Shown here in pieces: positions 30,868-44,039 of a stretch of 64,000 nt of DNA. Location: contig OX381710.1 of assembly GCA_947462335.1 (NCBI GenBank), positions 66,087,303 through 66,151,302 of the forward strand, written 5' to 3'. The position numbers and the translations under genes were made by a program. Source of the stretch: Harmothoe impar (taxonomy: Eukaryota; Annelida; Polychaeta; Phyllodocida; Polynoidae). The first letter of the stretch is position 1; each line of letters opens with the position of its first letter. A model generated the notes under the pieces. The model was not told the origin of the DNA, did not search any database, and worked only from the letters and a program-made list of their open reading frames with translations.

Positions 30868-33800
30868 GTGAGTGAATTCCAATTTGTTTGTGTAGTTTTC
30901 CAGTTGTTTACGCCGTTTTGAAGTGACCCAACTCGCGTCGATTCATTCAAATATGGAGGAGGGACGACGAGAGGTGCAGTCTACACACATCCACATGACA
31001 CCTCGGGTACAAGTGTCAACTCCTTCCTTTCCCCTGTAGCATTTCAAGTCACTCTCGGCTTATCGAGGTCATTCTCTGTATTTTGCTGTCATTCGAGACA
31101 TTATATACTTTGTATGTAGCAAGCCAGTAGTGCTGTACAAAATAAGGTGCCATTTGAAACAAATCTATGCGAGATAGAGAAAGTAGAAATGTCATCATTG
31201 TGTTGTACTCTCGGACACTGCCTGTGCAGGCTGTGGCCTTGCCGAGGTGGTTGTTGTCATGTGTCTTGTGTAACTGAGGAAGTTACTCCACCTCTTTGCA
31301 ATTAATTAATGATACACTCCGTGAACTTATGATGAAACTACATTGTTAGGGTGTATTCGCTGTACAATTTTGAACTTACTGGAGAGTATATTCTGATAAA
31401 TGTGTATTGTAATTTTAGGCGGGAGGCCAGATAAAAGAAATGAGCACTTGGGTGCTATATTTAATGTATTTTTCATGATATTTATCAAATTATTAAGGCT
31501 GAAGTATATGATGTATATATTGTGTCATAGAAATACTGACTGGTGACAACAATTTAGGATTTCCTCAGGGAAATGCATGGAAACAGTAGTCTGTCAGTGA
31601 CAGCTGTCATCCAATAGGCAATACCACTACAGTCTACACAGTGAGTTTATTTTTAGGCTGTATTCTTCAGTCACACATTTGAGTCTGACTTGAGATAGTA
31701 TTTTCACACTGTTTATAACAATTTATTCATATGCATATATTGGTCAACATGTTGGGCATTCTTTTAGTTAATTGACAAATATATGCACTCTCTGATTAAA
31801 AAGGAAAAGAAGATTAGAGCGAATGTGTGGCTGGATAGGGGTGAGGGTGATAGTACATGTCTTCAATTAAGCATGCAACAACACATGAGAATCATTGCTC
31901 ATTGGATTATCAGGCCAGTGGATGGTATGGACAAAAATGGGCGATGTGGCTAAATTTCTAGATGATGTTCAAAAAATGGACGAAAATGGATGATGTGGAC
32001 AGTTGACAATGTGGACAACATCACTGGACGATGTGGACACTTTTTAGTACAAACCCTGGGCAACCCATTCTGTAGCAGGGATGGACCATATGTCCAAAAT
32101 ATATTTTTGCCATTAGAGGCCAGGGTTCATCCACAGAGATTGGCCACAATGTCCATGATATTAGCCACATCGTCTAGGATTCGATATCATTGGATAAAAT
32201 TAAAGGGCTAAAACACAATGGTACCAATGGCTTACAATTATATAGTAACAATGGTCCAGTACCATGATGGATATGTGATAGATAAAATAAATGCCATAAT
32301 ATTTATCCAAGAGTCATTAATTAACGATTGGTCTTCTGACTTTCAAAATCCCACTTCAGTCCATAAATGGCAATGTATAAATAAATGATTTCATATGGTC
32401 TGTTTCACTACTTATGGGACAAAACGTGTGTAAAACAGAACACAGTTGGACAGGTTTCTTGTAAACAAGTCACGGTATTACTGTTAAGTCTCGCTTTCAT
32501 TTGATACCAAACATACCTATATAGAGTGCTAAAGTACCACAGTACTAAAACAGCTGTAATCAGACCCGGATTTGGCTTCTAGAATTCTCCCAAGTTACGG
32601 TGTGGCTTATAGTTATACGATACTTTACAGTTCAACCTATCAATATATTAGCAGGTCATTGATACTGATACGCCTATTGCACCACACCGCTCACAGCCGC
32701 ACCTGGGTACTAGAATAGTCCCGCATGTTCCTCCGTATTCTATACAATGACTGGGAGATCCACCAGACATTATAAAGTATAGACGTTTAGGCCTTCTTTC
32801 ATTGATGTTTTATGAAGATGATCCATAAACATGTTAACCATGAATATAGTCACTATTCTGCTTTGTAATAGTGCACACTGACACTGTTCCATGCCTGCAA
32901 TGGTACAATTTAGCCTATTTTAGGCGTATTAGGTTTTACATGTATTCCTTTGTATTACATGTACCATCATATACTAAGTGTAACTATTTATCCTACTCTT
33001 TCATGGTTATCATTATTTCACAAATATACAATTAGTAAAGGAATTCATATGCAGGGAGAAGCTTCACTGCCTGATGTGAAACTCTTAACAAGGATAAAAA
33101 AAAAAACGTATTTAAAAACGTTATGAGGAAGCAAAGATGAATTAAAGCTGAAGGTGGTAAACTCTTTTCTGTTCAGGGCATGCACCCAGGGTTGTTATTT
33201 TAAAGGAAGTAAAATCTTAATCTAGAATAGTGACCCTGAGATCCATCCAATACGAGACTAACTACTAGTATTTGACTGACCTCTATCCGTGTCAAAGTGA
33301 GCTTTGATCCCGGGTTCTGATGTTTTTATCAACATGTTTTTTGTTGTTTGCTTGTTGACAAAATGCCAACATCAAACCGGTATAAAAAGATATGATGAAC
33401 CAGTTCTTGTTTCGCATATTTCCCATGCCTGACCCTATGACTTGTTGGTACATGTAGTAATATCCCAGAACTGTGGCCGGTTTATTCTCTACGCTCTACT
33501 ACTATAAACATTTGATTATCATCATATGTGGACTGATATTTTATAAATGTAAAAAGTGAATTATAACAGACTATTACAACAAACCATATGTGTACATATC
33601 AGTACTCGGCTTAGCACTAAAGAAACTGAAATCTCACCTGAGATGAACATTTCACAGTGGTGATAAACATGTTTAGAAATACTAGATATGTGTGTACATT
33701 TAGCATTGTAGTGATACCGTCTCAGTAGCTATGTTATGTACTATGTGTCCTGTTTATATGCTATGATGATGGCGGAGTGTGTATCTATTGAGTGTTGTGA

Positions 33801-36800
33801 GGTGAGGTTTATAAAGGCCTTAGTGCTGGGGCAGGGGCTGGGGACGGCATGGTATGTCAACACACACCAAACTGGGTCAGCCTCCACACCAGCCTTGTTG
33901 TCAGTTGTGATTATTTAGCCATTGCATATAAGACTACAACTGCTCAATCGTGTAGGCTACCATCTTGTCCCCCACCACCAACTCCCACTTCCCCTCCCTC
34001 TCCATCGCACCATTTCCTGGTAGTTCACCCCGAGGCAGTGTCCTGTTCTAAACTAGACCTAGGGATCTTTTGATGGTTCAAAAATGGTGTCATCGGCTAG
34101 AGGGGGCGAGGAGGGGGGGGGGTGTCTTGTCCCTTAGGTTTAGTGATGAAAGTGTACCCATGCATTTATATACCCGTTAGGACAATTTGCCCAAAATATT
34201 GACAGGATTGGAAATGCCTTAATGGTCCCAACATATGTGACTTCATTTGTCAACGTTCCCCTATGAGGAGTGAGTAAAGCACTAGTGTGAAGCCAAGATC
34301 CCAGTACATTTTGGTTCCTTCGGCCACCAGTGCTATGACGACCCTGGTTCTCCAGTGGCCCTGTTACACCCCTATGAAGACTACGGTACAGGGCTATAAG
34401 GCGTACACATGTCCCTACAGCCCCCCCCCCCCCCCCCCACACACACACACCATGCATGCACAGATTTGTGACTCCACACCATGATTCAACAAATGGCCAT
34501 GTCTCCTGGTCAACGTTCACAAATGGGGGCACTGGCTAGCGTGCAAAGGGGATGGGGGTGTAGGCCAAAATAGTGACAGTAGGGTCCGGAGTCTTATTAA
34601 AGGTTTCCAATTAGGAACTACTGCAATGGTACACACACACACACAAAAAAAAAACAAAAAAAAACAGGCACAGTTGATTATCTATTGATATATTTTATCG
34701 CTGAGATTTTAATAATAAAAAAGCACTGCCTTGTCTCTATGGGTGAGTTCAGGTATACAGTATAATCTACCATGCAACCTGCCATGCAGTTCCCAAGAAG
34801 TATTACGACTATCAATTTATTAATCAAGTCTTCTTCAGTCATGTGTGGATGTTCCCTGAGTGTACTAATCCTCTACCACCCTGGATGTATAATGAACCAT
34901 AAATAGCAGCCTCTCTGATCTAGATATCTGACTAACTAAACACCTCAATTTACACACAGGTACCATGGGAATGGCTGTATCCATGTGTGTATACTTCCTG
35001 GACTAAATAAGGCAAGTTGGACACACTGTAATTACAGGTCCCCCACGTGCACCTGACAGGGAGGGGGTCCTATGTGTGCACGAGTATTGTGTGATCAATA
35101 CACCACAAAGACCATACCTGTAGACTGCAGCAGTGCCCTGGGAGTAGCAGTCGGACCCACAACTGGCCAACATGAGACCATGAAATGGTGGGCTACACAA
35201 CTAATGCTAGGCAACGGGGGAAAAAAGACAAAATATGAGTTTCTATGGTTAGATGGGTTAGATAATATAGGATGGAACGGGAGTTACTGCAAATTGACCA
35301 CACCAGTGTACAGAGATACCACTTTTCCTACAGGAATTCCTACTTGTTGGCTGGAATTTCTGGATCAAAATATGTTGATTGACCAAAGTTTCAAGGTGTC
35401 CTTCATTCTGTGAACCAGAGAGTTTCATCTCTGATAGAAATGACCCACACAAATATATGCTTGTCATACAGCAACAAAGCCATGAATGGCTCGGGTTGGT
35501 GGTGTGTGGCTCAGTTGGGGGGGGGGGGAGGGGTCGGGTTACCTGAAGTAGCAGGGTGATTACCTGTGTCCTGGTGTCTTATGCCAAGTTATGGTATACA
35601 TGCACCTCACACAGGTGTGTGGTCTTTGTCTCACCTCCTCCCAGGGGCCACACACAGGGGACATACTCCCAGGTAGGGTTTACACCCCCCCCCCCCCATC
35701 CCAACCACCATCCCCACATACACAAATCATACACCCATCTCTGGCTACCATTGACGGGTAGCAGCCACCAGCATGCAGTGTCTCATCATGCCCACCCAGC
35801 ATGGGCCGCAACCGATGCTATTCATAGCAGTACCGTGACCCACTTATTAGTAGGAGGAGGGTACGTCACTATGGGCTTTACACTGGCGACCTGGGCATTG
35901 TTCTCTGTCATATTTTGCTCCCCCACAATGCTGTGGCTTCGGAGTGAGTATGGAGGTCAGTCCCGCAGCAATGTTGGTGCAAGGCAGACCGGGACTTTTC
36001 TTAAAGGGGCTATATCATTAGTTTAAAAATTATTTGCAAATTCTAGATACCAGGAAAATTCTTTATTATGCCTTATGATAATTATGTCACCTTTCAATGC
36101 ATTTGAATACATGTATTTTCATCAGAATGGGATGCTCAAAGGAGATGGGGGACTTCTAGTGACGGACCCTTATTCTATAGTACCCACCCAACCACCAAGA
36201 CTGTGCTTGGTGATGTAGGTTGACGCCCTTGCCACCCAGTGACTGAGTGGTTGACAGGCAGACCTGCCTCCTCCATGACTTCCTCCCCGGCTCCCTTCAT
36301 GGTGCTCCAGGGTTGACACACATACTGGAGGCTCATGGAGGAGTAGAGTATACTACACTAGGCATTACACATATAGCATTATGTATAGAGTGTACGGTGA
36401 TTTCTGTATACTGTTGTGTGAGGTGATGGGCAGCACCAGGGTGACTCACTACAGCAGGGGAGAGGAGGGGGGTGGTAAGAAAGGGGTTGTGGAGGGTGGA
36501 CAGGGAAGGTGGGGGGGGGGGGGTGAATGATGACATCAGCTCCTACTGTTGATAACGGAGCCTGAGAGGTGGATCGTGTGTGTGTGTTGGGGGGGGGGGG
36601 AGCAGATCATGATAAGCTCCTGCACCCTTGTTACCAGGGATGAGGAAGGACATTGTTGCTTGGAATGAGAAAGGACAGGGTTCACTAGTAGCTAGTAGTA
36701 TGAGCAAGGATCTACCAGATCGGACCAGGGGCGGATTTAGGGGGGGGGGCGGACCCGGCGTGCGCCCCCCCCCCTATTTTTATGTACATTTTAATGTGAC

Positions 36801-37460
36801 AATTTCCAATACTCCCAGTACATTGCCTATTTTCCAAAATCCCCCCGTTTTCCAAAATCCCGGATCCGCCCCTGGATCCTATCCAATAAAAGCCATGGCG
36901 TACGCTGTGTTGAATACATGTGTAGTTGACCTCTTATTGGTCACCATTCTCCAATTTTTATTTGGAGGACAATCCTCAGGCACTTACTTGTCGAAATCAA
37001 TCTGTACTTGTTGACAAGCACTTGTAGAAATAGCTGAAGCCGGGCAGCTATTTAAATGTACCTCACTATGTTAATTATGCCACTATAATCAGAGACAGAG
37101 AGTGATAAATAAGTGTTGAGGTATACAAGACGAATGGCTCTATTATAACGAGGACCAGTCCTATATAAATGTATAGGCAGTAAACTAAAGGCCTGATGTG
37201 ACGGCAGGACATGCCCCCTGGGCCTGGGACTGTGGCCGTGCTGCACCAGACATAAATCAGACTACCTGCCACCTTTATATAGGGCTCTAGCATGCCGCCA
37301 TTATATAGGCCTCTAACACGCCGCCTGTAGCGCCATGCTCACAGCCGCGGAAGGCGAGGGAACTAACGTGTGGTTGCCATCTAGCTGTGGATATCCAGCT
37401 AGTAGCTTTTACTACTCATAAGGACCAGTAAAAGTAGCACCATCAGAACAAGATTGCGGC
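30868..37460. other. First part of the presumed giant intron
   Basis: No further exon recognised. It holds a degenerate 'gatgtggac' cluster at 31930-32040, a fragment of the CAGAGATGCC element family at about 35318-35430, poly-C/poly-G runs near 34421, 35519, 35687, 36514 and 36590, and an inverted element at 36725-36875. Confidence 0.45.
36725..36875. mobile_element. 'ccaggggcggat' inverted-repeat element
   Basis: Perfect 12 bp inverted ends (36725-36736 and 36864-36875) around a G-run, a C-run and an AT-rich middle. A relative is at 59095-59234; a loose end is near 50563-50579. Confidence 0.75.
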
Positions 37461-37469
37461 CTTAGTTTG

Positions 37470-37700
37470 GCACAAGATGTCTGCTTTGGGGGGACAAGAT
37501 GGTGGCGTACATTGGGGGACAAAATAGTTCCCTATAGGTAACAAGATGTCTGCTGGGGGGACAAGATGGCGGCCTAAATTGGGGAAAACAAAATAGGTGC
37601 TTACGGGTCACAATATGGCGGATTACATTAGGGGAACATAATAGGTACCTATAGGGGGACAACGCGTTATTACATTAGGGGGACAAGATGGCGGCCTACA
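37470..37700. repeat. 'gggggacaagatggcggcc' minisatellite, array 1
   Basis: Degenerate units of 'gggggacaagatggcggcc' separated by 'tacattaggg'-like spacers. Exact CAAGATGGCGGC occurs at 37562-37573 and 37684-37695; near matches lie between. Confidence 0.8.
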
Positions 37701-37980
37701 CCTAACAACGCATTAGGGGACCATACCAGAGATGACCCTTACATGACCTGGCCAGTCCTCGCTCTACTCCTCTCCCCATGTGACCCCCCCCCCCCCGCCC
37801 CCCCCCCCCCACACACACACGTATGGAAAGGGCCACCCCGACACCTCAGACACAACACAGTGTAAACGGACACGGCGCTGCCCAGTTAGGTACATTATGT
37901 ACTCCTCCCCTCCAGGGTATTAGCCGCACCTAACCCTACACACACCGCAGCGTGCAATAAGGTACATGTTCAGTGGCCGT

Positions 37981-38180
37981 CAATCATGATACATTAACCC
38001 ATTGCTGGCGAGTAACTTGCCGGTGTTTCAATGGTGGAACATCATGCAGATCTTTCGGGAATGTATCACCCATTTACCCCCATAACAAATTGGCATGATA
38101 CGATCATGCATGAATGCATCATGCCGACACGCTGACAGCAGGATGGTACATGGGCGCAGTGTGCTGTCCTTAGAGGGTTA
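37981..38180. mobile_element. Palindromic 'CCCTTTAAGG' element, diverged copy
   Basis: Contains 'ttaaccc', 'ctggcgagtaacttgccgg', 'catgcatgaatgcatcatgc' and 'tccttagagggtta', all hallmarks of the family described at 54971-55224. Confidence 0.6.
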
Positions 38181-38519
38181 TGCAGCACGGACTGTAGCCG
38201 TACCAGGCCGCGTTATCGGGACGCCATATTGAACCATGCTGGGGGGTGTTACGTAAGCTGACGTCTCAGCACCACCAATCGATATACACGTGCAGCAAGG
38301 GGCGGTGTGTCTGGTTTTTAAACGAAGGTCTGTTTCATTCTCGGACAGTCTAGCCTCCTACACCGGTATTGCTGTAGTTTATATATTTTACACATTTGAT
38401 ACAAATACAACTCGAATGAGTGACTTCATGGTAGTAGCCATTGCAGTATTGGTTCTCTGCTTTAATTAATCAATATGGTTACTGGTATAACTCAATCCTG
38501 AAATGCTACGACATGTATT

Positions 38520-38662
38520 CAGAGTTGCCACTTTTCCTACTTTTGCAGGAATTCCTACATTGTTGGTGAAATTTCTGTATTAAATTATCTTAATTTCCTA
38601 CAGAAAATGGACCAAAATTGTAAGATTTCCTACTTTTTGTCGAGGAGTGGGTGGCATCTCTG
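38520..38662. mobile_element. CAGAGATGCC-type hAT-like MITE
   Basis: Ends 'cagagttgccac' and 'gtggcatctctg' are inverted copies starting CAG and ending CTG. Relatives at 57583-57700 and 57878-58027. 'atgtat' is repeated close to both ends. Confidence 0.75.
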
Positions 38663-39179
38663 ATGTATGGATCTATGTCACGTATTAATATTTGATATGT
38701 AGATAACATTGTGCTACAGTGTGGCAATGTTTAAAGAGTGTGATATCATCACAAGCCACGTCATATTAACTGTCGGCACGGTAGAGTTTAATTATGATAT
38801 AAAAACAAATTAAAGGAAAAAAGTAATTTGTAGCTCAGGATGGAGGTTTGGTGGTGAGAACTGGGTTTAGGGTTGGGGTTACGTGAGGGGTGGGTGCGGT
38901 AAGATGAGATGTAGTCTCTCGCTGTCAGACCCGCCCACCCGTCTCCACCCGCCCAAGCAGGGTCTGACCCAGTGCCTTATCAGGGCTGGGGACGGCGTTG
39001 GCTTAGCAGTACTGTCTCCTAGCACATATTGGGTACATACACCAGCATTACAAAACATCTGCTAGAGAGTGATGCGCATGGGCGCCGACTGGTCACGCTC
39101 CACTCGCCAAGCATATACTTTGTCACAGTTATGCTTGAAGAGTGTAAGTCGGCGCTGCTGCTGCCTCCCAGTCTATATT

Positions 39180-39757
39180 CAGGGATGTAAGTCTTCAGAA
39201 TTTTGTCTGATTTCAGAAAATTTATGAATGTCAGAATTTTCCTTCAAAAACTATTATAACACATGCATCTCCTTTCTGAAGCACTTTTTGATGATAGATA
39301 TATTCTACTTACGTTTCTCATTCCCTTGTTCCTTTCTTGAGTGCATATAACCACTCTAAAGCTATGTTCACAGGGTGATTCAGACAAGGTTCAGACAAGA
39401 TTTCAGAAAATAGAAAATCTGAAAGCTAGATTCAAGAAGTTAATGGATCTCTGGGCTCTGATTGGTTAATAATCAGGCAATGCTGGTGGTGGACGTGGGA
39501 ACTACCTTTCTCCTTCTGCTGAGAAGGAGAAATCTTGTTTATCAGTGGACACATAGACATGATAAATCATTCTACTCAGAAGGGGATATCTGTCCTTGGA
39601 CACTTAGTCATGATGTCGTTCTGGAAGGAAATGCATGTCTACTGTATTTAAAGTCACACAAAAGACATGATAAATCATTATGAAGTTTGCAACTATAGTA
39701 AAGCATATTAAGTTCCCAGGTTTCAGATTTTTCACCTAACTCCGACTTACATCCCTG
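39180..39757. mobile_element. hAT-like element, 'cagggatgtaagtc' termini
   Basis: Perfect 14 bp inverted ends: 'cagggatgtaagtc' at 39180 and 'gacttacatccctg' ending 39757. The 6 bp TATATT lies directly outside both ends, a target duplication. 578 bp, no transposase; 'gacatgataaatcatt' occurs twice inside. Confidence 0.85.
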
Positions 39758-40568
39758 TATATTATATAGAGACGGGGGCCGAGTCTAGATGAGATGGGAC
39801 CAGGTAGGGCAGGTGTGGGTGTGGGTGGGGGGGGGGGGGGGGTCTGTCATTTTAGCCGTGTGGGTTCCCACCCGGGGTGCCCAGGGTACCACCGGTAGTT
39901 GTATGGGTCTCACCTACTCATTTCATTACCTCATTATTAAAAGCTTTACTTTCTCCTTTTCATTGATATCCTATGGCGCCAATTTTCTCAAATTTCTACA
40001 AGTTGAACATACAATGATATATTCATGGGCGAAGAAAACTGGAACGAGTCCATTATATGTTCGGTTCTCGGTCTCCTCAGACTCCTGTATGTTAATATTC
40101 ACGAGTAAGAGACATATCCATCATTAAAAAACCTTCACATTCTCGTTTCCCCAAGTACTATGTACTGAGGGACTAGTAGGAATATAGTCCAATAGCATCA
40201 TTCATATAGATTTCTGACAATGAAAAGTACAGCTGTTAAAAGGTACAAAGAGTGGAAGGTGACTGAAGCAGTAACGGATAAGGTGAGTGTTTGTGGGTAG
40301 CTGTCCTGCTGCAGCCCCTTATTTATGTTGTGGACGTGCTATATGGCAGATTCTGTGTTAGCCACTGTCTGCCTGACTTACACCATATTGTCAACATCAT
40401 GAGGACCAAATAAAAAAAAATCATGGCTTACATATTAAACTACCGGCAGTTGTATTACCGGTAGTCCTACTCATCTGGGTTAATTCCATAAGGACGAGTG
40501 ATGTACATCCGTTCACCATGACGCTGAGTATAATTCCAGGATTGAGTCAGTATCATCACAATATATAC

Positions 40569-40898
40569 CAGTGTTGCCGAAATGTGGCCTGTGTCACGAG
40601 ATCTTACACAGGCCATTTGCCTTCTACTCAGGCCACATCGACCCTCTTTTCATAGAAATGAATACAGATCATAATAATTCTTCAATAACAGCTTACAAAA
40701 TTTGTTTGAAAATGCTTAAATTCACTGATAAAATGCTTTTAAGTTAGATGTACCTAACTCAGCTTCTAATAGGAATATTTGAAAAATTCTTTCACTGTTG
40801 GAAAGCTGAGATCATGGCCGGCCATTGTGGCCGATGTCTGATGGCCTCACATCAGCCATTACGATTCTACATCGGCAAATGTCATTTCGGCAACACTG
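40569..40898. mobile_element. hAT-like element, 'cagtgttgccgaaatg' termini
   Basis: Perfect 16 bp inverted ends, with a direct repeat TATAC abutting both sides. 330 bp, non-coding. Confidence 0.85.
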
Positions 40899-41819
40899 TA
40901 TACACAGACTACGGTATATACATTTTAAAGAATGTAATTGAGGATAGCTTTTAAGTATTTTTTCATGTCACACGTAACAATATATACATTTATGAGAATC
41001 GAACTCAGTTTGTTGCTTGCTAGACTTGCTCAAGTTTTTTTTAATTTTAAACAATGACAAAAATAGACGTTCTTCAACTGTAGAATCAGTGGGAGCAGGT
41101 CGGGAGGCAGGGAGTCAGCAGTGACCCTTGTACCCTGCAGTAGTCAGCAATACTAGTAGTCACTGTGAGAGGTCCTGGAGTGTAGCAGAGATGGGGGCCT
41201 GGTCTAATTACAAGGTTAGACATCTAAACTAGCCGCCCACGGCCCACCTGCTACCCCCCTCCGTCAGTCACCATTGTCAGTGCGGCCTGACTGGAGGTCG
41301 GGCTCACAGCGGAATGTGAGAACATGGTCTGTGTAAGGGGATGGGATGAACAGTTCATACAACTGTGCCTCATATTGTAACCTACCTGTATTTTACTCAG
41401 TGCAGTTATCCCCATGAGAGTGAGAGACAGAGTGAGGGTGTGGGGTGGGGGCATATTAGGTCATTCTGTCTAGTATTACCACGTTGGAAATAAATGGGTG
41501 TTTATATATTTTTCATTTTTATTTGCTGGCTGCCAGGGATATTCTACTATACCAGACTGGAATTTATAGGTGAAAAAATGACGAAGATATAAATCATACA
41601 GTATACTATGGCCGTGTGCATTTTGTATATGTCTATAGGGTGGGAGTGAACGCTGTGATCCCCTTACTTAAAGCATGTGTTGGAAATACATATAGCAGAT
41701 AGAAAGCACGTCAGGCTAGCTATATACACTGTAACACTGTAGCTGGTCATCCTAAATAGGCCGCCATCTTGTCTCCTAGATTCTACACTGGTTGCTGTGG
41801 TCTAGCATACTAATCACAT

Positions 41820-42114
41820 GAGGCCAAAAAAAAAAATAGTCGTGTTCAGGTAACATGGCCCAAAAAATATAGGGTAGGTAGGTCGATTTTTTTTTTTTTT
41901 ACCAAATTTTTTTAAGGATTTTGAGACAAATTTCCTCCCATTTTCGTAGAATTTTCCGCAAAAAAAAAGATTTCAGGAAAAAAATCTATTTTTTTGGTAA
42001 GAAAAACACAAAAATGCCTTCCAAAAAAAAAAAAAAAAAAAAAAAATTTGGGTAGGGCCAAAAAAATAGGGTCGCTAGGGATACCTGAACACAACTTTTT
42101 TTTTTTTTGGCCTG
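41820..42114. mobile_element. A/T-run inverted-repeat element with 'gtgttcaggta' ends
   Basis: About 32 bp inverted ends: 'ggcc', A-run, 'gtcgtgttcaggtaac' and its complement 'atacctgaacacaac', T-run, 'ggcc'. Akin to 19126-19417. Confidence 0.8.
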
Positions 42115-42155
42115 AGGAGTAAGTAACAGAACATGCAGTTGTATGGTGCTAGTCA

Positions 42156-42227
42156 GTCATGATTCATGCATCATGATGACAAATTGCATAATGCAATATT
42201 AAAGCACTCTGCAGTGCTTAAAGGGTT
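42156..42227. mobile_element. Right end of a palindromic 'CCCTTTAAGG' element
   Basis: 'catgcatcatgatgacaaat' then 'taaagcac...gcttaaagggtta' is the right half of the family. Confidence 0.65.
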
Positions 42228-42705
42228 AAGTTACCTTCGCTGTCGCTGCTACAGCCACTGTCGACCACTAACGTCCCGATAAAATCAAATATGTCGCCGT
42301 AATAAATGGTAGGTCGGGATCTGAAGGCCAACTATATAGCTTACGCGTTCACTGAGGTTGGAATGCGATCTAGTAAGGCCAAAAAATGTGTTGCTGTGTC
42401 GGGAACATGCTGTAATAAGTTAAGTACCGTAGGGTTGAATACACTAATAACATGTAGACCAATTTCTTTTTAATGACTCTGGCCAAAATAAAATTGTAGA
42501 TTTATTTTAGCATAGACTATTCTCTAGGTAGAGTCGGTTGGCCGGAAACCTTAGAGAGCTTAGCGGCTAAATGGTGTCTTATAGTACGTGTACGGTAAGG
42601 TTGTAACTTGTATCCACTGCACAGGTTCTGCCATGATTTATTCAGTTTTTCTGCTTGCTCAACCATACAAGGTGTTTGTAGGGATATTGATTTGGAAGTC
42701 CACAT

Positions 42706-42979
42706 CAGGGTTCCCACGTGTCATGGAAAGTCATGGAATTTGAAAGCTGCCTGGAATGTCATGGAATATCATGGAATTTGAAAATAATAGAAATTATATC
42801 ACAAAATCTCCAAGAATGTACCATATATGCTTTCTAGATTTTAGAAATTTTCTCAGGGGCCAAGCCCCATGACCCCACTCAATAATTTTATAAATGTCAT
42901 GGGAAATTGAGTTATTGTTAATATTGAATGACATGAAAATGTCATGGAATTTTGATTTGAATTTTTTGTGGGAACCGTC
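42706..42979. mobile_element. 'cagggttcccac' MITE carrying 'tcatggaat' repeats
   Basis: Left end 'cagggttcccac', right end 'gtgggaaccgtc' (one or two mismatches). 'gtcatggaat(tt)' recurs about five times inside. Confidence 0.75.
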
Positions 42980-43201
42980 ACCGTGTGCATAAAACATGCT
43001 TTGGAGACCGTGATTTGAATGTCAAGACCAGTGTGTTACTGTAAGCAGATGAGGAAGGGGAGCTGTAGTGGACCATCACTGCTTCAGATGCTCACCGGCG
43101 TCAGGTCCCCTGACATAAACATACTACAAAATAGTCAAAACCCAATACATTTATGACATCTATGTACCAAAGTGACTCCTGCATGAGAACTCACTGACAT
43201 A

Positions 43202-43345
43202 AGTTCAAGTTCAAGTTCAAGTTCAATAAGATTTTATTTTTTCCTAGACTTAAGTACATTCAGCAATAATGTTGATCTACTTCATAATACGTCTAGGAGG
43301 GTTTGTCATTCGTGCGTAGCTGTACTCAAATCTCCCAATAATCTA
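43202..43345 (-). mobile_element. Retroposon 3' end with (gaactt)n tail, copy 1
   Basis: Read on the minus strand it ends in four 'gaactt' units, preceded by 'cttaagtctaggaaaaaata'. About 130 bases match 54623-54755. A simple hexamer tail fits a SINE or LINE end. No ORF. Confidence 0.6.
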
Positions 43346-43689
43346 GACTATTCTGTTCACGAAAACAGATCTTTGGGCTGGATATCCTTCATTTTTATCA
43401 CGGACTCGTTTAAAAATAAACTAGGGCAGCATAGAGTGCGGATGCCGATAACACTTACTAATCAGATGTCAGCCTAAGGCTATCGGTTTGTTTACAAACC
43501 AGACATATTGAATTAGAGTATAAACTGCAGTCACACCGTCTTTATCAGTTTTAAATTAGAGTAGATTAAAGAAATGGGTTAAATTACAAAAAAAGGACAT
43601 TTTATAGAAAATAAAAGAAGTACAAGTCAAGTACGAGATAATGAGATCATACCGACAAAGGGCATGATAGCACTAATGTGGCCCTTATC

Positions 43690-44039
43690 CAGGGTTCCCA
43701 CCCGTCAGTTAAGTTTTATTTTTATTAAGTGTCAGTTGAAAAGAGAATTTGTCATACTTTGTCAGTTAATTTCTAGATTTTTGAGAAAATCTCAATTAAA
43801 AAGATATTGTCAGCCAAAAATGCACAATTTGTATTCTAGATTCAAAAAAAAATCTGGTTATGGTTATATCATAGACATTAATACAGTATGTTGTATATAA
43901 TATATTGTATATCTATGGTTATATGTAAAATGCGGGTTATCCACAGATTTTATGTCCAGTACGAAACGTGTCAGTTAAGATAGTTGTTGTCAGTTAAGTT
44001 GCCAGTTAAAACTGTGACTGAAAAGTAGTGGGAACCCTG
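43690..44039. mobile_element. 'cagggttcccac' MITE carrying 'gtcagttaa' repeats
   Basis: Perfect 12 bp inverted ends 'cagggttcccac' and 'gtgggaaccctg', 350 bp. 'gtcagtta' recurs at least six times inside. Flanks 'ttatc' and 'atatc' differ at one base, a possible 5 bp target duplication. Confidence 0.85.

Noticed and set aside
34140..34532. Minus-strand ORF of 130 codons
   Set aside because: Crosses a poly-C/poly-G run that yields a glycine stretch; no recognised protein.
35556..36026. Plus-strand ORF of 156 codons
   Set aside because: Longest non-transposon ORF of the 30-58 kb part, but rich in Pro/His from C-runs and without a family match or splice signals that fit.
39462..39683. Plus-strand ORF of 73 codons inside the hAT-like element
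   Set aside because: Too short, no transposase motif, partly made of an internal duplicated word.
40990..41035. 'gagaatcgaactc' resembling a reversed tRNA T-arm
   Set aside because: No acceptor, D-arm or anticodon stem could be found around it.
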